The translations under genes were made by a program, and so were the position numbers. Of a stretch of DNA of 64,000 bases, positions 26,573 to 35,909 are shown one piece after another. Every line of letters begins with the position of its first letter. Position 1 is the stretch's first letter. The stretch is from Saonia flava (lineage in GTDB: Bacteria; Bacteroidota; Bacteroidia; Flavobacteriales; Flavobacteriaceae), in assembly GCF_011927795.1 (NCBI RefSeq), contig NZ_JAATJJ010000001.1, positions 2,605,062 to 2,669,061 of the forward strand. The letters run 5' to 3'. A model generated the notes under the pieces. The model was not told the DNA's origin and did not search any database. It was given only the letters and a program-made list of their open reading frames with translations.

Positions 26573-26959
26573 TAGTCTTGTCAAATGTGTGATAACGTTC
26601 AGGCTATGATTAGTGCGGCGCAGAAATCCGACTGATTTCCAGCTACGCGCTAAGCAAAAGCTTTTGGTTTTGATTTATTTTTTTCTCCAAAGCAAAATCC
26701 TAAAGATTTTGCGACATTATAAATATACACAGACCTTAGCTTAAAGCCCATAAGTCCTTATTAATTACGGGTATTGTTACATTCTGTAGCGACACTTTCG
26801 AGTAAGAACGAAATATTCTGTCTCTATTTTTTATTCCGGGAGAGTAAATTCCATAAACCTAACCTAGCTCAGGTCCATCTGTATTTTTGTTTACGTTTTT
26901 TTGCATAATTCCCTTGACTCTTTACTTTTTTCTTAGAGTATAAATTATAGGACCAATAA
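26573..26959. other. Non-coding region upstream of the unknown gene, with partial palindromes
   Basis: About 390 bp without a supported ORF. Near 26590-26645 is a G+C-richer patch with the small stem AAATC/GATTT (around 26626-26640), then AAAGCTTTT near 26659. The start of the patch (GATAACGTTCAGGCTATGATTA) loosely resembles, in inverted orientation, the repeat at the other end of the unknown gene. It could be the second boundary of the module. Confidence 0.35.
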
Positions 26960-27142
26960 TTATTTATTGGTCCGACTTTTTTTTAAATCGCTGTAACTTT
27001 TATAGGCAATTCCAGCGCTAGCTATTGAGCCAGAAATACCAATAAAATACTGTTTTGAAAACAAGAAAAAGATTCCGGCAATAAATCCAATTATGCCTAT
27101 TATTAGTCCCATTTTTGATGCGTTTACTTTATTTTTATTCAC
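26960..27142 (-). CDS. Small two-helix membrane protein, unknown
   Basis: A 60-residue protein if the GTG at 27142 is used, or 50 residues from the ATG at 27112. It is almost entirely two hydrophobic segments (GLIIGIIGFIAGIFFLF and FIGISGSIASAGIAY) with a basic tail SDLKKSRTNK. No family is recognised. It stands alone, with a terminator hairpin about 100 bp upstream separating it from the outer-membrane gene. Confidence 0.5.
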   Translation of the reverse strand: MNKNKVNASKMGLIIGIIGFIAGIFFLFSKQYFIGISGSIASAGIAYKSYSDLKKSRTNK

Positions 27143-27243
27143 TTTTTATTTTTTTAAGCTATTTTAGCATACACAAGGTACTAATTAATAATAAGATAGG
27201 GTTCAAGGGGAATTAAGGGTGTTTCAAGAGAAAAAATGTAAAA

Positions 27244-27274
27244 AACCCGCTACATTGGTAGCGGGTTCTTTTTT
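27244..27274 (-). terminator. Rho-independent terminator, bidirectional
   Basis: AACCCGCTAC, loop ATTG, GTAGCGGGTT: a perfect 10-bp stem. A-rich sequence on the left and a T-run on the right mean it can act on both strands. It lies 24 bp after the stop of the minus-strand outer-membrane gene and is most likely its terminator. Confidence 0.9.
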
Positions 27275-27290
27275 TGTATAAACTTATGGT

Positions 27291-27974
27291 TTAAAAATAA
27301 TAGGAAAGCCCAAAAAGTAGGTCAGAAGAATTTAGGCTAAAATTAAAATTGCTTGCTTTTCCCGATTGATCAAAAGTGCCACTGTCACTTTTAAGCTCGG
27401 AATCGGTCTTGGTATATCCTAAGAACCCAATCCCAGTTTCCAAAGCCAGTTTTTTTGACACAAAATAGGTAATGCCCGGTCTAATGCCAATAAAATAACT
27501 GTTGTTCTTACGTTCATTGATAACCATATTGTTATTTTCATCGTCGCTGGTATTTTTGGTCTTGGAAAATCCAACCTCTCCCTGTGTGTAGAACGCCAGT
27601 TTTTCACCTAAAGGGAAATAGCCTCTTATATAGGGGGCAATGGTAAATGTTCTACTATCGTTGGAAGTAAAATTATTGATAGCTCCTTCGTTCGCCGATA
27701 AAATCTCTGATTTTGAATAGCCGTAGCCAAGACCTAATCCTGTGATTATATTTTTTCCTACTGCATACCCTACATTTGGGAAGAATGAAATGGACGTGTT
27801 TTCATTTTCCCGTATTTGGGATGCATCATTGTTGTCATTTTTAGAAACCCTAAAGGATAAATTGCCACCTACATTCCAGGTGCCTTTTTCTATGATTAAC
27901 TTCTCTTTTTGGGATTCTTGTGCAGTAAGCGATCCAACACCTAACAAAGCAACTACTAGTACTACTTTTTTCAT
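27291..27974 (-). CDS. Outer-membrane beta-barrel protein
   Basis: Protein of 227 residues with signal peptide MKKVVLVVALLGVGSLTAQ, followed by alternating hydrophobic and polar strands and a C-terminal aromatic residue (LLFGLSYYF), as expected of a small outer-membrane barrel of roughly 8-10 strands. Ligand or function is unknown. It is monocistronic: a perfect terminator follows it, and 266 bp of non-coding DNA with no clear promoter box precedes it. Confidence 0.8.
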   Translation of the reverse strand: MKKVVLVVALLGVGSLTAQESQKEKLIIEKGTWNVGGNLSFRVSKNDNNDASQIRENENTSISFFPNVGYAVGKNIITGLGLGYGYSKSEILSANEGAINNFTSNDSRTFTIAPYIRGYFPLGEKLAFYTQGEVGFSKTKNTSDDENNNMVINERKNNSYFIGIRPGITYFVSKKLALETGIGFLGYTKTDSELKSDSGTFDQSGKASNFNFSLNSSDLLFGLSYYF

Positions 27975-28240
27975 TTTTAATTGATTTAATGTTAAGTAGA
28001 TTGGACATCAAGTATTGTTCCAAGCAGGTGTGCAAAGTTGTGAATTGACATTAGTTTAACAAGTCCAATAAATTCAACATTTACGCAAGCTTCATTGAAT
28101 CAACTTGTTGCGGACATAAGGTTAACTATATGAAAATTTCTTGGCAATGGAAAAAGAACACCATTACACCTTTTAGCTGTATTTATATGAAAATAAGCCC
28201 AATGATAATAGAGCTTTTCTTGAAAGAAGAATTTAAAAAA

Positions 28241-29725
28241 TTATGCCTTCGCAGTAAGCGATTTAAAGAAGACAAACCCAAAGCCCAAGAATAACATTAA
28301 ATGAAAAGGAAAGAGTCCAAAATCATTTAAAGGAACTGCACTGTACATGCCAAACAAGAAGTAAAGCATTAAGGCAAATTCCAAAATCATGTTGGGAGAT
28401 AATTTTTTGGCCAGATATTTATTGCCTTTCCAACTATCTGTAAGATTGTTAATATTGAATTTTGGAGTACGTACAAATTCACTTCTTTTTCCCATATGGC
28501 CTTCCAAAACGGCAACAGTATTGTGTAAGGAGAATCCCAATGCCACAGAGAAGAACGTAAAGAAGAGTTTTATATAATCCACAAAATTATCAAAACCACT
28601 TCCCTGTATGCTCTTATAGGTAAACCAATAACAGACAAAAAGAATAATGGTGCTTATGATAAAGAAGCTGGTCACCTCAAAAACAATCCCTAAGTGACCA
28701 TAAATATTTTTAATGTACAACATGGGAATACTCAATAGAGCCACAATAAATACACATAAGAACATGGAACTGTTCAAAAGGTGCATAACTCCATGGAATT
28801 TTGTCTTAAATGGAATATTCTTGGCAGTAATAACACTCCAAACCGTTTTTCTAAAGTTTTCTGCACCACCCTTGTTCCATCTAAATTGCTGCGAACGTGC
28901 AGCACTTATTACTACAGGAAGTTCAGCTGGAGTCTCTACATCTTCCAAATATTTAAACTTCCAATTTTTTAATTGGGCACGGTAGCTAAGATCTAGGTCT
29001 TCCGTTAAGGTGTCACCTTCCCAGTTCCCCGCATCCAAGATGCACTCTTTTCTCCAGATACCGGCTGTACCGTTAAAGTTGATAAAATGTCCTTTAGAGT
29101 TTCTACCTACTTGCTCAAGGGTAAAATGGGCATCCAGAGCAAAAGCCTGAATCCTTGTCAACGTAGAATAATCACGGTTGATATGTCCCCAACGGGTCTG
29201 TACCACCCCAATTTCTTCATCTTTAAAGTAGATGACCGTTTTCTTTAACCAATCGCTCTCTGGCAAGAAATCCGCATCAAAAATGGCAATAAACTGCCCT
29301 TTGGCAATTTCCAAGCCTTCTTTAAGAGCACCTGCTTTATATCCCTGTCTATTTTCTCGGCGGATATGTTTAATATCCAACCCTGTTTTTTGTAGTTCTT
29401 TAATTCTTTCTGCAGTATCCAAAACTGAATCGTCCGTGGAATCATCCAAAACCTGAATTTCCAACTTGCTTTTTGGATACTCTATTTTAGCAATATTTTC
29501 CAACAAACGTTCCACAACATATTCTTCATTGTATATTGGAAGCTGTATGGTAACGTATGGAATTTCCTTGGGATCCAATAGATTGTATTTGGGAGCAACT
29601 TGATTTCTTTTTTTATAGCCAAGGTAGTTGATCAAAAGATTCAATTGAGCAAGGCTATAAAAGAATATCAATAACAGTGCAATACTGTAAATAGCGATAA
29701 TGATATAAGCAATTGTTAGTCCCAT
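28241..29725 (-). CDS. Processive GT2 glycosyltransferase (cellulose-synthase-like)
   Basis: Membrane enzyme of 494 residues: one N-terminal helix, a cytoplasmic GT2 domain and three or four C-terminal helices. The catalytic signatures are VLDDSTDDS, the DxD in FDADFLP, TEDLDLSYRAQ, and QQFRW, i.e. the D,D,D,QxxRW set of processive beta-glycan synthases. It may make a beta-glucan, mannan or glycolipid. The start is 1 bp after the stop of the upstream DPM-like gene, so the two act together. Confidence 0.9.
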   Translation of the reverse strand: MGLTIAYIIIAIYSIALLLIFFYSLAQLNLLINYLGYKKRNQVAPKYNLLDPKEIPYVTIQLPIYNEEYVVERLLENIAKIEYPKSKLEIQVLDDSTDDSVLDTAERIKELQKTGLDIKHIRRENRQGYKAGALKEGLEIAKGQFIAIFDADFLPESDWLKKTVIYFKDEEIGVVQTRWGHINRDYSTLTRIQAFALDAHFTLEQVGRNSKGHFINFNGTAGIWRKECILDAGNWEGDTLTEDLDLSYRAQLKNWKFKYLEDVETPAELPVVISAARSQQFRWNKGGAENFRKTVWSVITAKNIPFKTKFHGVMHLLNSSMFLCVFIVALLSIPMLYIKNIYGHLGIVFEVTSFFIISTIILFVCYWFTYKSIQGSGFDNFVDYIKLFFTFFSVALGFSLHNTVAVLEGHMGKRSEFVRTPKFNINNLTDSWKGNKYLAKKLSPNMILEFALMLYFLFGMYSAVPLNDFGLFPFHLMLFLGFGFVFFKSLTAKA

Positions 29726-29726
29726 T

Positions 29727-30416
29727 TTATTTTAAACTATATTTAAAAATCCAACCTAGAATCTTTACGCCTGCAAAGATACTACCTTTTACTGTACCAG
29801 ATACTTTTGATACCCCAATTCTTTTTTTATAACGCACTGGTACTTCGACATATGTTAGTTTCTTTTTAAGTGCTTTCAACTGCATTTCCACTGTCCACCC
29901 ATAAGTCTTGTCCGCCATATGCAACGTTAACAATTTAGGATATTTTATGGCTCTAAAGGGTCCCAAGTCGGTAAATTCTGCTCCGAAAAACAGATTCATC
30001 AAAAAAGTGGCCAGTTTATTGCCAAATATTTGCTGAGGAGTCATGGAATTTGCCTCTCTTAACTCCTTTACCCGTGATCCAATTACAAAATCAACGTCTT
30101 TTTCAATGATCGGTTGTACAATTTTTGAAAGCTCTTCTGGGTAATCAGAATAGTCTCCGTCAATAAATACGATAATATCTGGCTTCTTGGATTGTTTGGC
30201 AATATAATCCATGCCACAAAGGCATGCATAGCCATAGCCTTTTCTTATTTCTGTTAGTACGGTAGCACCAGCTTCTTTGGCATTTTCAGCGGTTTTGTCC
30301 GTGGAATTGTTGTTTACAACAATAACTTCTGAAACCATGTTGGGAATTTCAGCAATGACCTTGGCTATGGAGTCAGCTTCATTGTAAGCGGGAATAATTA
30401 CCTTGATATCTGGCAT
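29727..30416 (-). CDS. GT2 glycosyltransferase, polyprenyl-phosphate mannose/glucose synthase-like
   Basis: Soluble GT2 domain of 229 residues without transmembrane helices, resembling dolichyl-phosphate mannosyltransferase. It begins DIKVIIPAYNEADSIAKVI and has the nucleotide-sugar motif VVNNNSTDKT and the DxD in FIDGDYSDYP. It probably makes a lipid-linked sugar for a GT-C enzyme such as the one at 22097. It is 1 bp upstream of the processive GT2 gene. Confidence 0.85.
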   Translation of the reverse strand: MPDIKVIIPAYNEADSIAKVIAEIPNMVSEVIVVNNNSTDKTAENAKEAGATVLTEIRKGYGYACLCGMDYIAKQSKKPDIIVFIDGDYSDYPEELSKIVQPIIEKDVDFVIGSRVKELREANSMTPQQIFGNKLATFLMNLFFGAEFTDLGPFRAIKYPKLLTLHMADKTYGWTVEMQLKALKKKLTYVEVPVRYKKRIGVSKVSGTVKGSIFAGVKILGWIFKYSLK

Positions 30417-30468
30417 AAAATAAACTTAGGGGCAAAAATCGGATTTTTTGGTTAAAATATGTGTGGAA

Positions 30469-30562
30469 TGTCAATTCGAAATAAGATATAAAATATCCAT
30501 TGAGAAATCTCACCTATTTCCGCATTCTTGTTTTTGGATTTCTCACATGCGTTCGAAATGAC
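30469..30562. repeat. Inverted-repeat element, copy D, expanded
   Basis: A 94-bp relative of copies A-C: TGTCAATTCGAAA at the left, GCGTTCGAAATGAC at the right, with two inner GAGAAATC/GATTTCTC arms around a longer centre. It lies between the 4Fe-4S gene stop and the GT2 gene start. Confidence 0.7.
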
Positions 30563-30639
30563 TCGGAGCTGTTTGCTTCATTTGCCCTTTGTTATTTTGA
30601 AGCCCTGTGGGGCGATAAATTCAATGGAAATTTTGACTG

Positions 30640-30670
30640 TTTGGATTTGTCACGTGCGCTCAAAATGATA
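30640..30670. repeat. Partial second copy of the right end of element D
   Basis: TTTGGATTTGTCACGTGCG and the following bases match the right arm of copy D (30533-30561) with about four changes, giving a direct repeat about 107 bp apart. It suggests tandem insertion or internal duplication, followed by decay. Confidence 0.55.
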
Positions 30671-30675
30671 TTGAT

Positions 30676-32268
30676 TTATTTCTTATTCATCAATTCCATT
30701 AAATCCACATCATTCCCGAGCAAGACTTGGTTGCTATCAATTCTACCTTCCAATGGGCCATTTTCCAATTTAAGAACGCCACGGGGGCAAACTGCTGAGC
30801 AAATACCACAACCTACACAACTGGAACGAACAATGTTCTCTCCTTTTTGGGCGTACGCGCGTACATCGATACCCATTTCGCAATACGTGGAACAATTGCC
30901 ACAAGAAATGCACTGGCCACCATTGGTCGTAATCCTAAATCTGGAAAATAACTTTTGTTGAAAGCCCAAAATTGCCGCCATGGGGCAACCAAATCGGCAC
31001 CAAACCCTATTGCCAAGAATGGGGTAAAAACCTGTTCCTACGACGCCAGAAAAAATAGAGCCAATCAAAAAAGAATAGGATTTACGCAGTGTTCCCGATT
31101 TAATAAGAAAAATGTTTCCGTCACCGCTAAGAAAATGAAGTCCGATCAAACCAATAATGACAGCAAAGAAACCAATAGCTCCATATTGAGCATCTTTCTG
31201 TAGTTGTTTACGCTTAAAAATCATGACCAGACTAAATACTATTGTTAAAACAACAGCAACACCGATTAAGAAAGTTTTTTTGGTCAACCAATATTTACTG
31301 GTGTCATTCCCTAAATAAGAATAAATAACAGCAGTAGTCATAATGGTTACAAAGACCACGACTGTATGCACTAACCAACGTTCAATTTTCCAAGCACTCT
31401 GTTTTTTACTACTTAATTGGCGGAATGGATCACCTATTGTTTCTGCCAGCCCACCACAACCACAGACCCATGAGCAGTACCATCTTTTTCCATATTTATA
31501 GGTAAGTATGGGTGATATAACAAAAACGGAAATGATCCCAAATAGTAGCATTGCCAAGCCAATATTACCAGAATTGATAAAGGCCTTCACCCTGTACCCT
31601 TCAAAATTATAGTAATTAAGCGGCCACATGTTTTTAAGGTCATAATAGGGAAGATTTAACTTGTCCCCATTTAACCGAGCCATAAATTCCGGAATTAAAA
31701 AAGCAAAAGCAGTTTGGAAGAACATTACGCTCACGGTGCGTATTTTTTCATACCTGTTATGACGATACTTCCAAAGGAATTTAATGCCGAAAGCCAAAAT
31801 GGCCACTGTATACAACGTGCCATATACAAACCATTGACTTGCCGGGTTTCCGCTCAAGGCTATGCTCAAGGGGTCAAATAAGCTTATTACCCCTTTGTTT
31901 TCTCCATCACTCACAAGTCCCAAATATTCCGGGTAGAAATAAAGAATTATGTAAAAACAGGTCAATGCAATACCTGCAACCCATCCCCAAAGTCCTCGGT
32001 TGGAAATAGATTTAAACCAAACCCCATCATTTTTAATTCCGGGCTGTTTATTGGTATAGGCATCCCAAGCAAACCATAGTATTCCTAGAGAAATGGCAGA
32101 AAGAGAAATAGTTAACCATAGTCCTTTATTTTGGAAATTAAGATTAAATGAAGCTAAAAGCAAAATAGCTAAACCTCCCATCCCTAACAACGTAGCCATT
32201 TTTTGACCTGTACTTAGGGCGGCAGGTGGTTGCCCTGTTAATGCCATGCTTTTATCGTAAGTACTCAT
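30676..32268 (-). CDS. Membrane-bound 4Fe-4S electron-transfer protein (NosR/NapH/CcoG-like)
   Basis: Polytopic membrane protein of 530 residues with around ten helices. Two membrane-edge Cys motifs are seen, YCSWVCGCGG and WCRFGCP, as in the NapH/NosR/CcoG group. They are followed near the C-terminus by two ferredoxin-type sets, CISCGNCSTYC and CVGCGICSAVCP. It probably carries electrons between the quinone pool or a flavoprotein and another acceptor. It overlaps the upstream FAD oxidoreductase gene by 4 bp, which makes that protein its likely partner. No nos, nap or cco structural genes are nearby, so the substrate is unknown. Confidence 0.85.
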   Translation of the reverse strand: MSTYDKSMALTGQPPAALSTGQKMATLLGMGGLAILLLASFNLNFQNKGLWLTISLSAISLGILWFAWDAYTNKQPGIKNDGVWFKSISNRGLWGWVAGIALTCFYIILYFYPEYLGLVSDGENKGVISLFDPLSIALSGNPASQWFVYGTLYTVAILAFGIKFLWKYRHNRYEKIRTVSVMFFQTAFAFLIPEFMARLNGDKLNLPYYDLKNMWPLNYYNFEGYRVKAFINSGNIGLAMLLFGIISVFVISPILTYKYGKRWYCSWVCGCGGLAETIGDPFRQLSSKKQSAWKIERWLVHTVVVFVTIMTTAVIYSYLGNDTSKYWLTKKTFLIGVAVVLTIVFSLVMIFKRKQLQKDAQYGAIGFFAVIIGLIGLHFLSGDGNIFLIKSGTLRKSYSFLIGSIFSGVVGTGFYPILGNRVWCRFGCPMAAILGFQQKLFSRFRITTNGGQCISCGNCSTYCEMGIDVRAYAQKGENIVRSSCVGCGICSAVCPRGVLKLENGPLEGRIDSNQVLLGNDVDLMELMNKK

Positions 32269-33614
32269 GATAAACTAAAAATTCGTTTTAGACTTTTCTT
32301 TTTGATATCAATGGATTTTCCAAAATCACCATTATATTTTGATATAATTTCTTTTTCAAAAGCTTTATAAAATTCTGGATCAAAATTGGCATCAGCCAAA
32401 TGTTCCATTACAAAATCTACATTGCGCTCTTCCGTTAACCATCGGTCAAATAGCTCATGCCGCATTCGTATCCCAAAGGTATTAATGCCCAAAAACCGTC
32501 CTGTTTCTCTGTTGAAAGCAACCGTGATGCAGACTTTTTCTTTGGTATGTCGCCAATGAAAATGTTTTTCATATTCTTTTTTAGCACGTTCGCTAAATAC
32601 CCAACCATAGGTTTGGTATTCAATATCCAAGAATTTGGCGGAGTTGAACCAATGCCCAGGTTTGTATTCAGTTGGATTGCCACAAATGGTTTGAGCAAGG
32701 GTTTCACCCATCATTCTACCTGTGTACCAAACGGCTTCTATGGGTCTTCGATGACCAATGGCTTCATGTTGTTCCGCACAATCTCCAATGGCATAAATAT
32801 TTTTGATGTTGGTTTCCAGTAATCGGTTCACCTTAACCCCTCTGCCCAGTTCAATTCCAGAATCCTTAAGAAAATCAATATTTGGGGTGACACCTGCTGT
32901 GAGACCTACTAGGTTACAGGCAATTTCTTCTCCGGTTTCCTTAATGGTAATTGCCTTTGCACGTCCATTTTCATCCGCCAAGATTTCTCCAAGATTTACC
33001 CCAAGCCTTAAATTTATATGGTGTTCTTGTATATGTTCATTAATGAGTTGGGATTCTCCACTAGGTAAAACTCCGTTCCAAAAACTGTCTTCACGAACCA
33101 AAAAAGTTACAGGAATATCTCTACTTCTGAGCATTTCTGCCAGTTCTATACCAATAAGTCCGCCACCAACAATAACAGCACGTTTGCATACTTTTTTATT
33201 GGGGGCATTGGTTTCCAACAACTCCAAATCCTGTTTGGAATATAGCCCTTGTACACCTTCTAAATCTTGTCCTTTCCAGCCAAATTTATTGGGCTTGGAT
33301 CCTGTGGCAATAATTAATTTATCAAAATTAATTTGCGTTCCATCAGATAATAAAAGCTTTTTGTTCTTGTGATTTACTTTAGAAACATAAGCATTGAGCA
33401 AATCAATCCTATTTTTCTTCCAAAACCAATTTTCGTATGGTTGGGTATGTTCAAACTTCATGTGACCCATATATACATACATAAGGGCCGTTCTGGAAAA
33501 GAAATAATTGGATTCTGCTGAAACAATGGTGATTTTTTTATTAGAAAGTTTTCGAATATGCCTGGCTGCAGTAACACCTGCAATTCCGTTCCCAATGATG
33601 ACAATATGCTCCAT
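32265..33614 (-). CDS. FAD/NAD(P)-dependent oxidoreductase with extra C-terminal domain
   Basis: From the ATG at 33614 it has 449 residues; an upstream extension of 17 residues is rejected because MEHIVIIGNGIAG is the natural start. It has the FAD motif GNGIAGVTAA (residues 8-17), the NAD(P) motif IVGGGLIGIELAE in the middle and IYAIGDCAEQ late, as in pyridine nucleotide-disulfide oxidoreductases. About 120 C-terminal residues (from YQTYGWVF) are not a standard dimerisation domain. It overlaps the 4Fe-4S protein gene by 4 bp; together they look like a two-part electron-input module. Confidence 0.88.
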   Translation of the reverse strand: MEHIVIIGNGIAGVTAARHIRKLSNKKITIVSAESNYFFSRTALMYVYMGHMKFEHTQPYENWFWKKNRIDLLNAYVSKVNHKNKKLLLSDGTQINFDKLIIATGSKPNKFGWKGQDLEGVQGLYSKQDLELLETNAPNKKVCKRAVIVGGGLIGIELAEMLRSRDIPVTFLVREDSFWNGVLPSGESQLINEHIQEHHINLRLGVNLGEILADENGRAKAITIKETGEEIACNLVGLTAGVTPNIDFLKDSGIELGRGVKVNRLLETNIKNIYAIGDCAEQHEAIGHRRPIEAVWYTGRMMGETLAQTICGNPTEYKPGHWFNSAKFLDIEYQTYGWVFSERAKKEYEKHFHWRHTKEKVCITVAFNRETGRFLGINTFGIRMRHELFDRWLTEERNVDFVMEHLADANFDPEFYKAFEKEIISKYNGDFGKSIDIKKKSLKRIFSLS

Positions 33615-33734
33615 TAATTTTTTACTTCTGTAGTCTGTCGATTCTAAAGGTAAGAACTTAATCAAAGAGTTTAATTTAGAACAATTTTAAATATTATGAA
33701 GATTGTATTAATTTAGGACTTCAATTCCTTCTCA

Positions 33735-34736
33735 ATGAAAAAGTTAGTATTTCTCACCTTTTGCTTTATACAGTTTGGCTGCACACAAAAACCTGTTAAA
33801 AAAATGAACGGCGTAAGCTTTGTGGCCTCCAGGGAATTGGCTACTCAAGAGAATGTGCAGGCAGTGATGAATGTTGCGGCCAATTATGCGGCTGTTATGC
33901 CCTTTGGATTTATTAGAGAGATTAATTCTCCAGAACTTGTATACGATACAGATGGGCAGTGGTTAGGGGAAACCAAAATAGGGGCTAAACAATATATAGA
34001 ACTATTGCACTCCAACAATATTGAAGTAATGTTAAAACCCCATATATGGATTTGGAGAGGTGTGTTTACAGGTAGTATGAAAATGGATTCTGAAGAAAAA
34101 TGGAAAATTTTGGAGGAATCTTATGAGAAATTTATTCTTAATTATGCTGAGTTGGCCAAGGAAACCCAAGTTTCTCTTTTTTGCATAGGAACCGAATTGG
34201 ATCAGTTTATAAGAAACAGACCGGAGTATTGGAAGGGATTGATAAAAAAAATAAGAACTGTTTACAAAGGGAAATTGACTTATGCGGCCAACTGGGACGA
34301 ATGGCCCAGAACACCTTTTTGGGAAGATTTGGATTATATAGGAATTGATGCTTATTTTCCTTTAACAGAAGAAAAAGTTCCTTCCGTGGAACAGTTTAGG
34401 GAAGGATGGAAAAGACATAAAGAGAAAATATCAAAACTAGCTAAAGAGAAAGATAGACCAGTTCTTTTTACGGAATATGGATATAGGAGTATGGAGTATA
34501 ATGGTAAAAGACCATGGGTGGTGGATAGACATGAAGCTGGCGTAAATCTAGATGCCCAGGCAAATGCCACAACCGCTATTTTGGAGGAATTTTGGAAGGA
34601 AAACTGGTTTGCGGGAGGCTTTGTGTGGAAATGGTTTATACATCATGAAAAAGCGGGCGGATTGGATAACAATAGATTTACCCCGCAAAACAAACCCGCC
34701 GAGGATATTTTAAAGGGATATTACTCAGTAAATTAA
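33735..34736 (+). CDS. GH113-like glycoside hydrolase lipoprotein
   Basis: TIM-barrel hydrolase of 333 residues with a lipoprotein signal (FIQFGC, Cys16). Candidate acid/base Glu154 is in IGTELDQF and candidate nucleophile Glu247 in LFTEYGYRS. The segment KPHIWIWRGVF and the final GGFVWKWF are typical of the GH113 (beta-mannanase) and related TIM-barrel family. It is a single gene; the amidase gene follows after about 85 bp. Mannan as substrate is inferred from the family only. Confidence 0.8.
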   Translation: MKKLVFLTFCFIQFGCTQKPVKKMNGVSFVASRELATQENVQAVMNVAANYAAVMPFGFIREINSPELVYDTDGQWLGETKIGAKQYIELLHSNNIEVMLKPHIWIWRGVFTGSMKMDSEEKWKILEESYEKFILNYAELAKETQVSLFCIGTELDQFIRNRPEYWKGLIKKIRTVYKGKLTYAANWDEWPRTPFWEDLDYIGIDAYFPLTEEKVPSVEQFREGWKRHKEKISKLAKEKDRPVLFTEYGYRSMEYNGKRPWVVDRHEAGVNLDAQANATTAILEEFWKENWFAGGFVWKWFIHHEKAGGLDNNRFTPQNKPAEDILKGYYSVN

Positions 34737-34821
34737 ATACAATCTCACTTCTTTTTTTATTATCCTAAACTTGTGTTTTGTCGATTTTTTTGTTAAAATT
34801 TGTAATAAAAATAGCGCAATC

Positions 34822-35895
34822 TTGAATCTCAAAGCCCTTTTTCTTTCAGTTCTCTTCGTTTGCTGTGCCTTTGGGGCAGCTTTTTCCCAGGATTCCCTTG
34901 TGACCGTTATTGCGGAAAAAGGAGATGGTATCTATTCCATTTTAAGAAAACAAGGTATTGAGCCAACTAAATATTATGCTCAATTTGTTGCGCTTAATGA
35001 AACCAATCTTAGATTAGGAAGTCATTTGATGGAAGGAAAGGAATATATTCTTCCCTATGCTCCCGATTCATATAAAAAATTGGGTAAAGAAATAAATCTG
35101 GACGAGGGAACAGAATATCCCATTTTTGGAAAGAAATTTTCTTTTGTGAAATCAAAAAGTAAGAGATTGGAAGGTGCTGTTTATTATTTAGTTTCAGGTC
35201 ACGGTGGCCCAGACCCGGGAGCAGTTGAAACCATGAAAGGAAAAGTGATAGCGGAAGATGAATATGCTTATGATGTTACATTAAGATTGGCTAGGGAGCT
35301 GCTTTCCCATGGCGCAATGGTGTATATAATTGTTAGGGATGAAGATGATGGAATACGAGAGGATGAAGCTTTGGAAATTGATCGGGATGAAGTAGTTTAC
35401 CCCAACCAGAAAATACCATTGGGACAATTGGCAAGATTGGAACAAAGGGTGGAAACCGTGAACAAATTGTATTTAAGAAATTCTGGAAAATACCAGCGTT
35501 TATTGGTGACCCATGTGGATAGTAGGAGTAAGGGGCAAAATATAGATGTTTTCTTTTATCACCATGAGAAAAGTACAAACGGGGAAAGATTGGCGGAAAG
35601 CATTCATAAAACCTTTCAAAAAAAGTATAGAAAATATCAACCTAATAGACAATACACGGGAACTTTTTCGGACAGAAGCAATTTGTATTTGGTAAAGAAT
35701 ACATTACCCGCAATGGCTTATATCGAAATAGGAAACATAAGGAGCCAAAAGGATCAAAAGAGGATACTAAATCCGGATAATAGACAAGCATTGGCAAATT
35801 GGATTGCCCAAGGCGTTTTAGTGGATAGGGAAAGTGATCCATCTTTGTTAAATGACGGGGCCCTTACAAACATTAAATATGAGGGTGATAAATAG
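34822..35895 (+). CDS. N-acetylmuramoyl-L-alanine amidase (Amidase_3)
   Basis: Exported zinc amidase that cuts the peptide from the glycan of peptidoglycan. No ATG precedes the signal peptide. The TTG at 34822 gives the best one (NLKALFLSVLFVCCAFGAAFSQ region), for 357 residues; a TTG at 34771 is possible. A LysM-like region (about 25-85) precedes the catalytic domain. Zinc ligands and catalytic Glu are seen in SGHGGPDPGA (His), AEDEYAYD (Glu), VTHVDSRS (His) and AYIEIGNIRS (Glu). The set is complete, so it is probably active. It is convergent with the GT2 gene (14-bp gap). Confidence 0.85.
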   Translation: MNLKALFLSVLFVCCAFGAAFSQDSLVTVIAEKGDGIYSILRKQGIEPTKYYAQFVALNETNLRLGSHLMEGKEYILPYAPDSYKKLGKEINLDEGTEYPIFGKKFSFVKSKSKRLEGAVYYLVSGHGGPDPGAVETMKGKVIAEDEYAYDVTLRLARELLSHGAMVYIIVRDEDDGIREDEALEIDRDEVVYPNQKIPLGQLARLEQRVETVNKLYLRNSGKYQRLLVTHVDSRSKGQNIDVFFYHHEKSTNGERLAESIHKTFQKKYRKYQPNRQYTGTFSDRSNLYLVKNTLPAMAYIEIGNIRSQKDQKRILNPDNRQALANWIAQGVLVDRESDPSLLNDGALTNIKYEGDK

Positions 35896-35909
35896 TTTTA
35901 GAATTTAGT

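Noticed and set aside
25837-26640. Integron attC sites around the unknown gene
   Set aside because: The inverse-core and core triplet rules are not met and there is no integron integrase in the window; kept only as an unspecified cassette-like module.
30500-30961. 153-residue plus-strand ORF
   Set aside because: It is antisense to the ferredoxin end of the 4Fe-4S protein and crosses repeat D.
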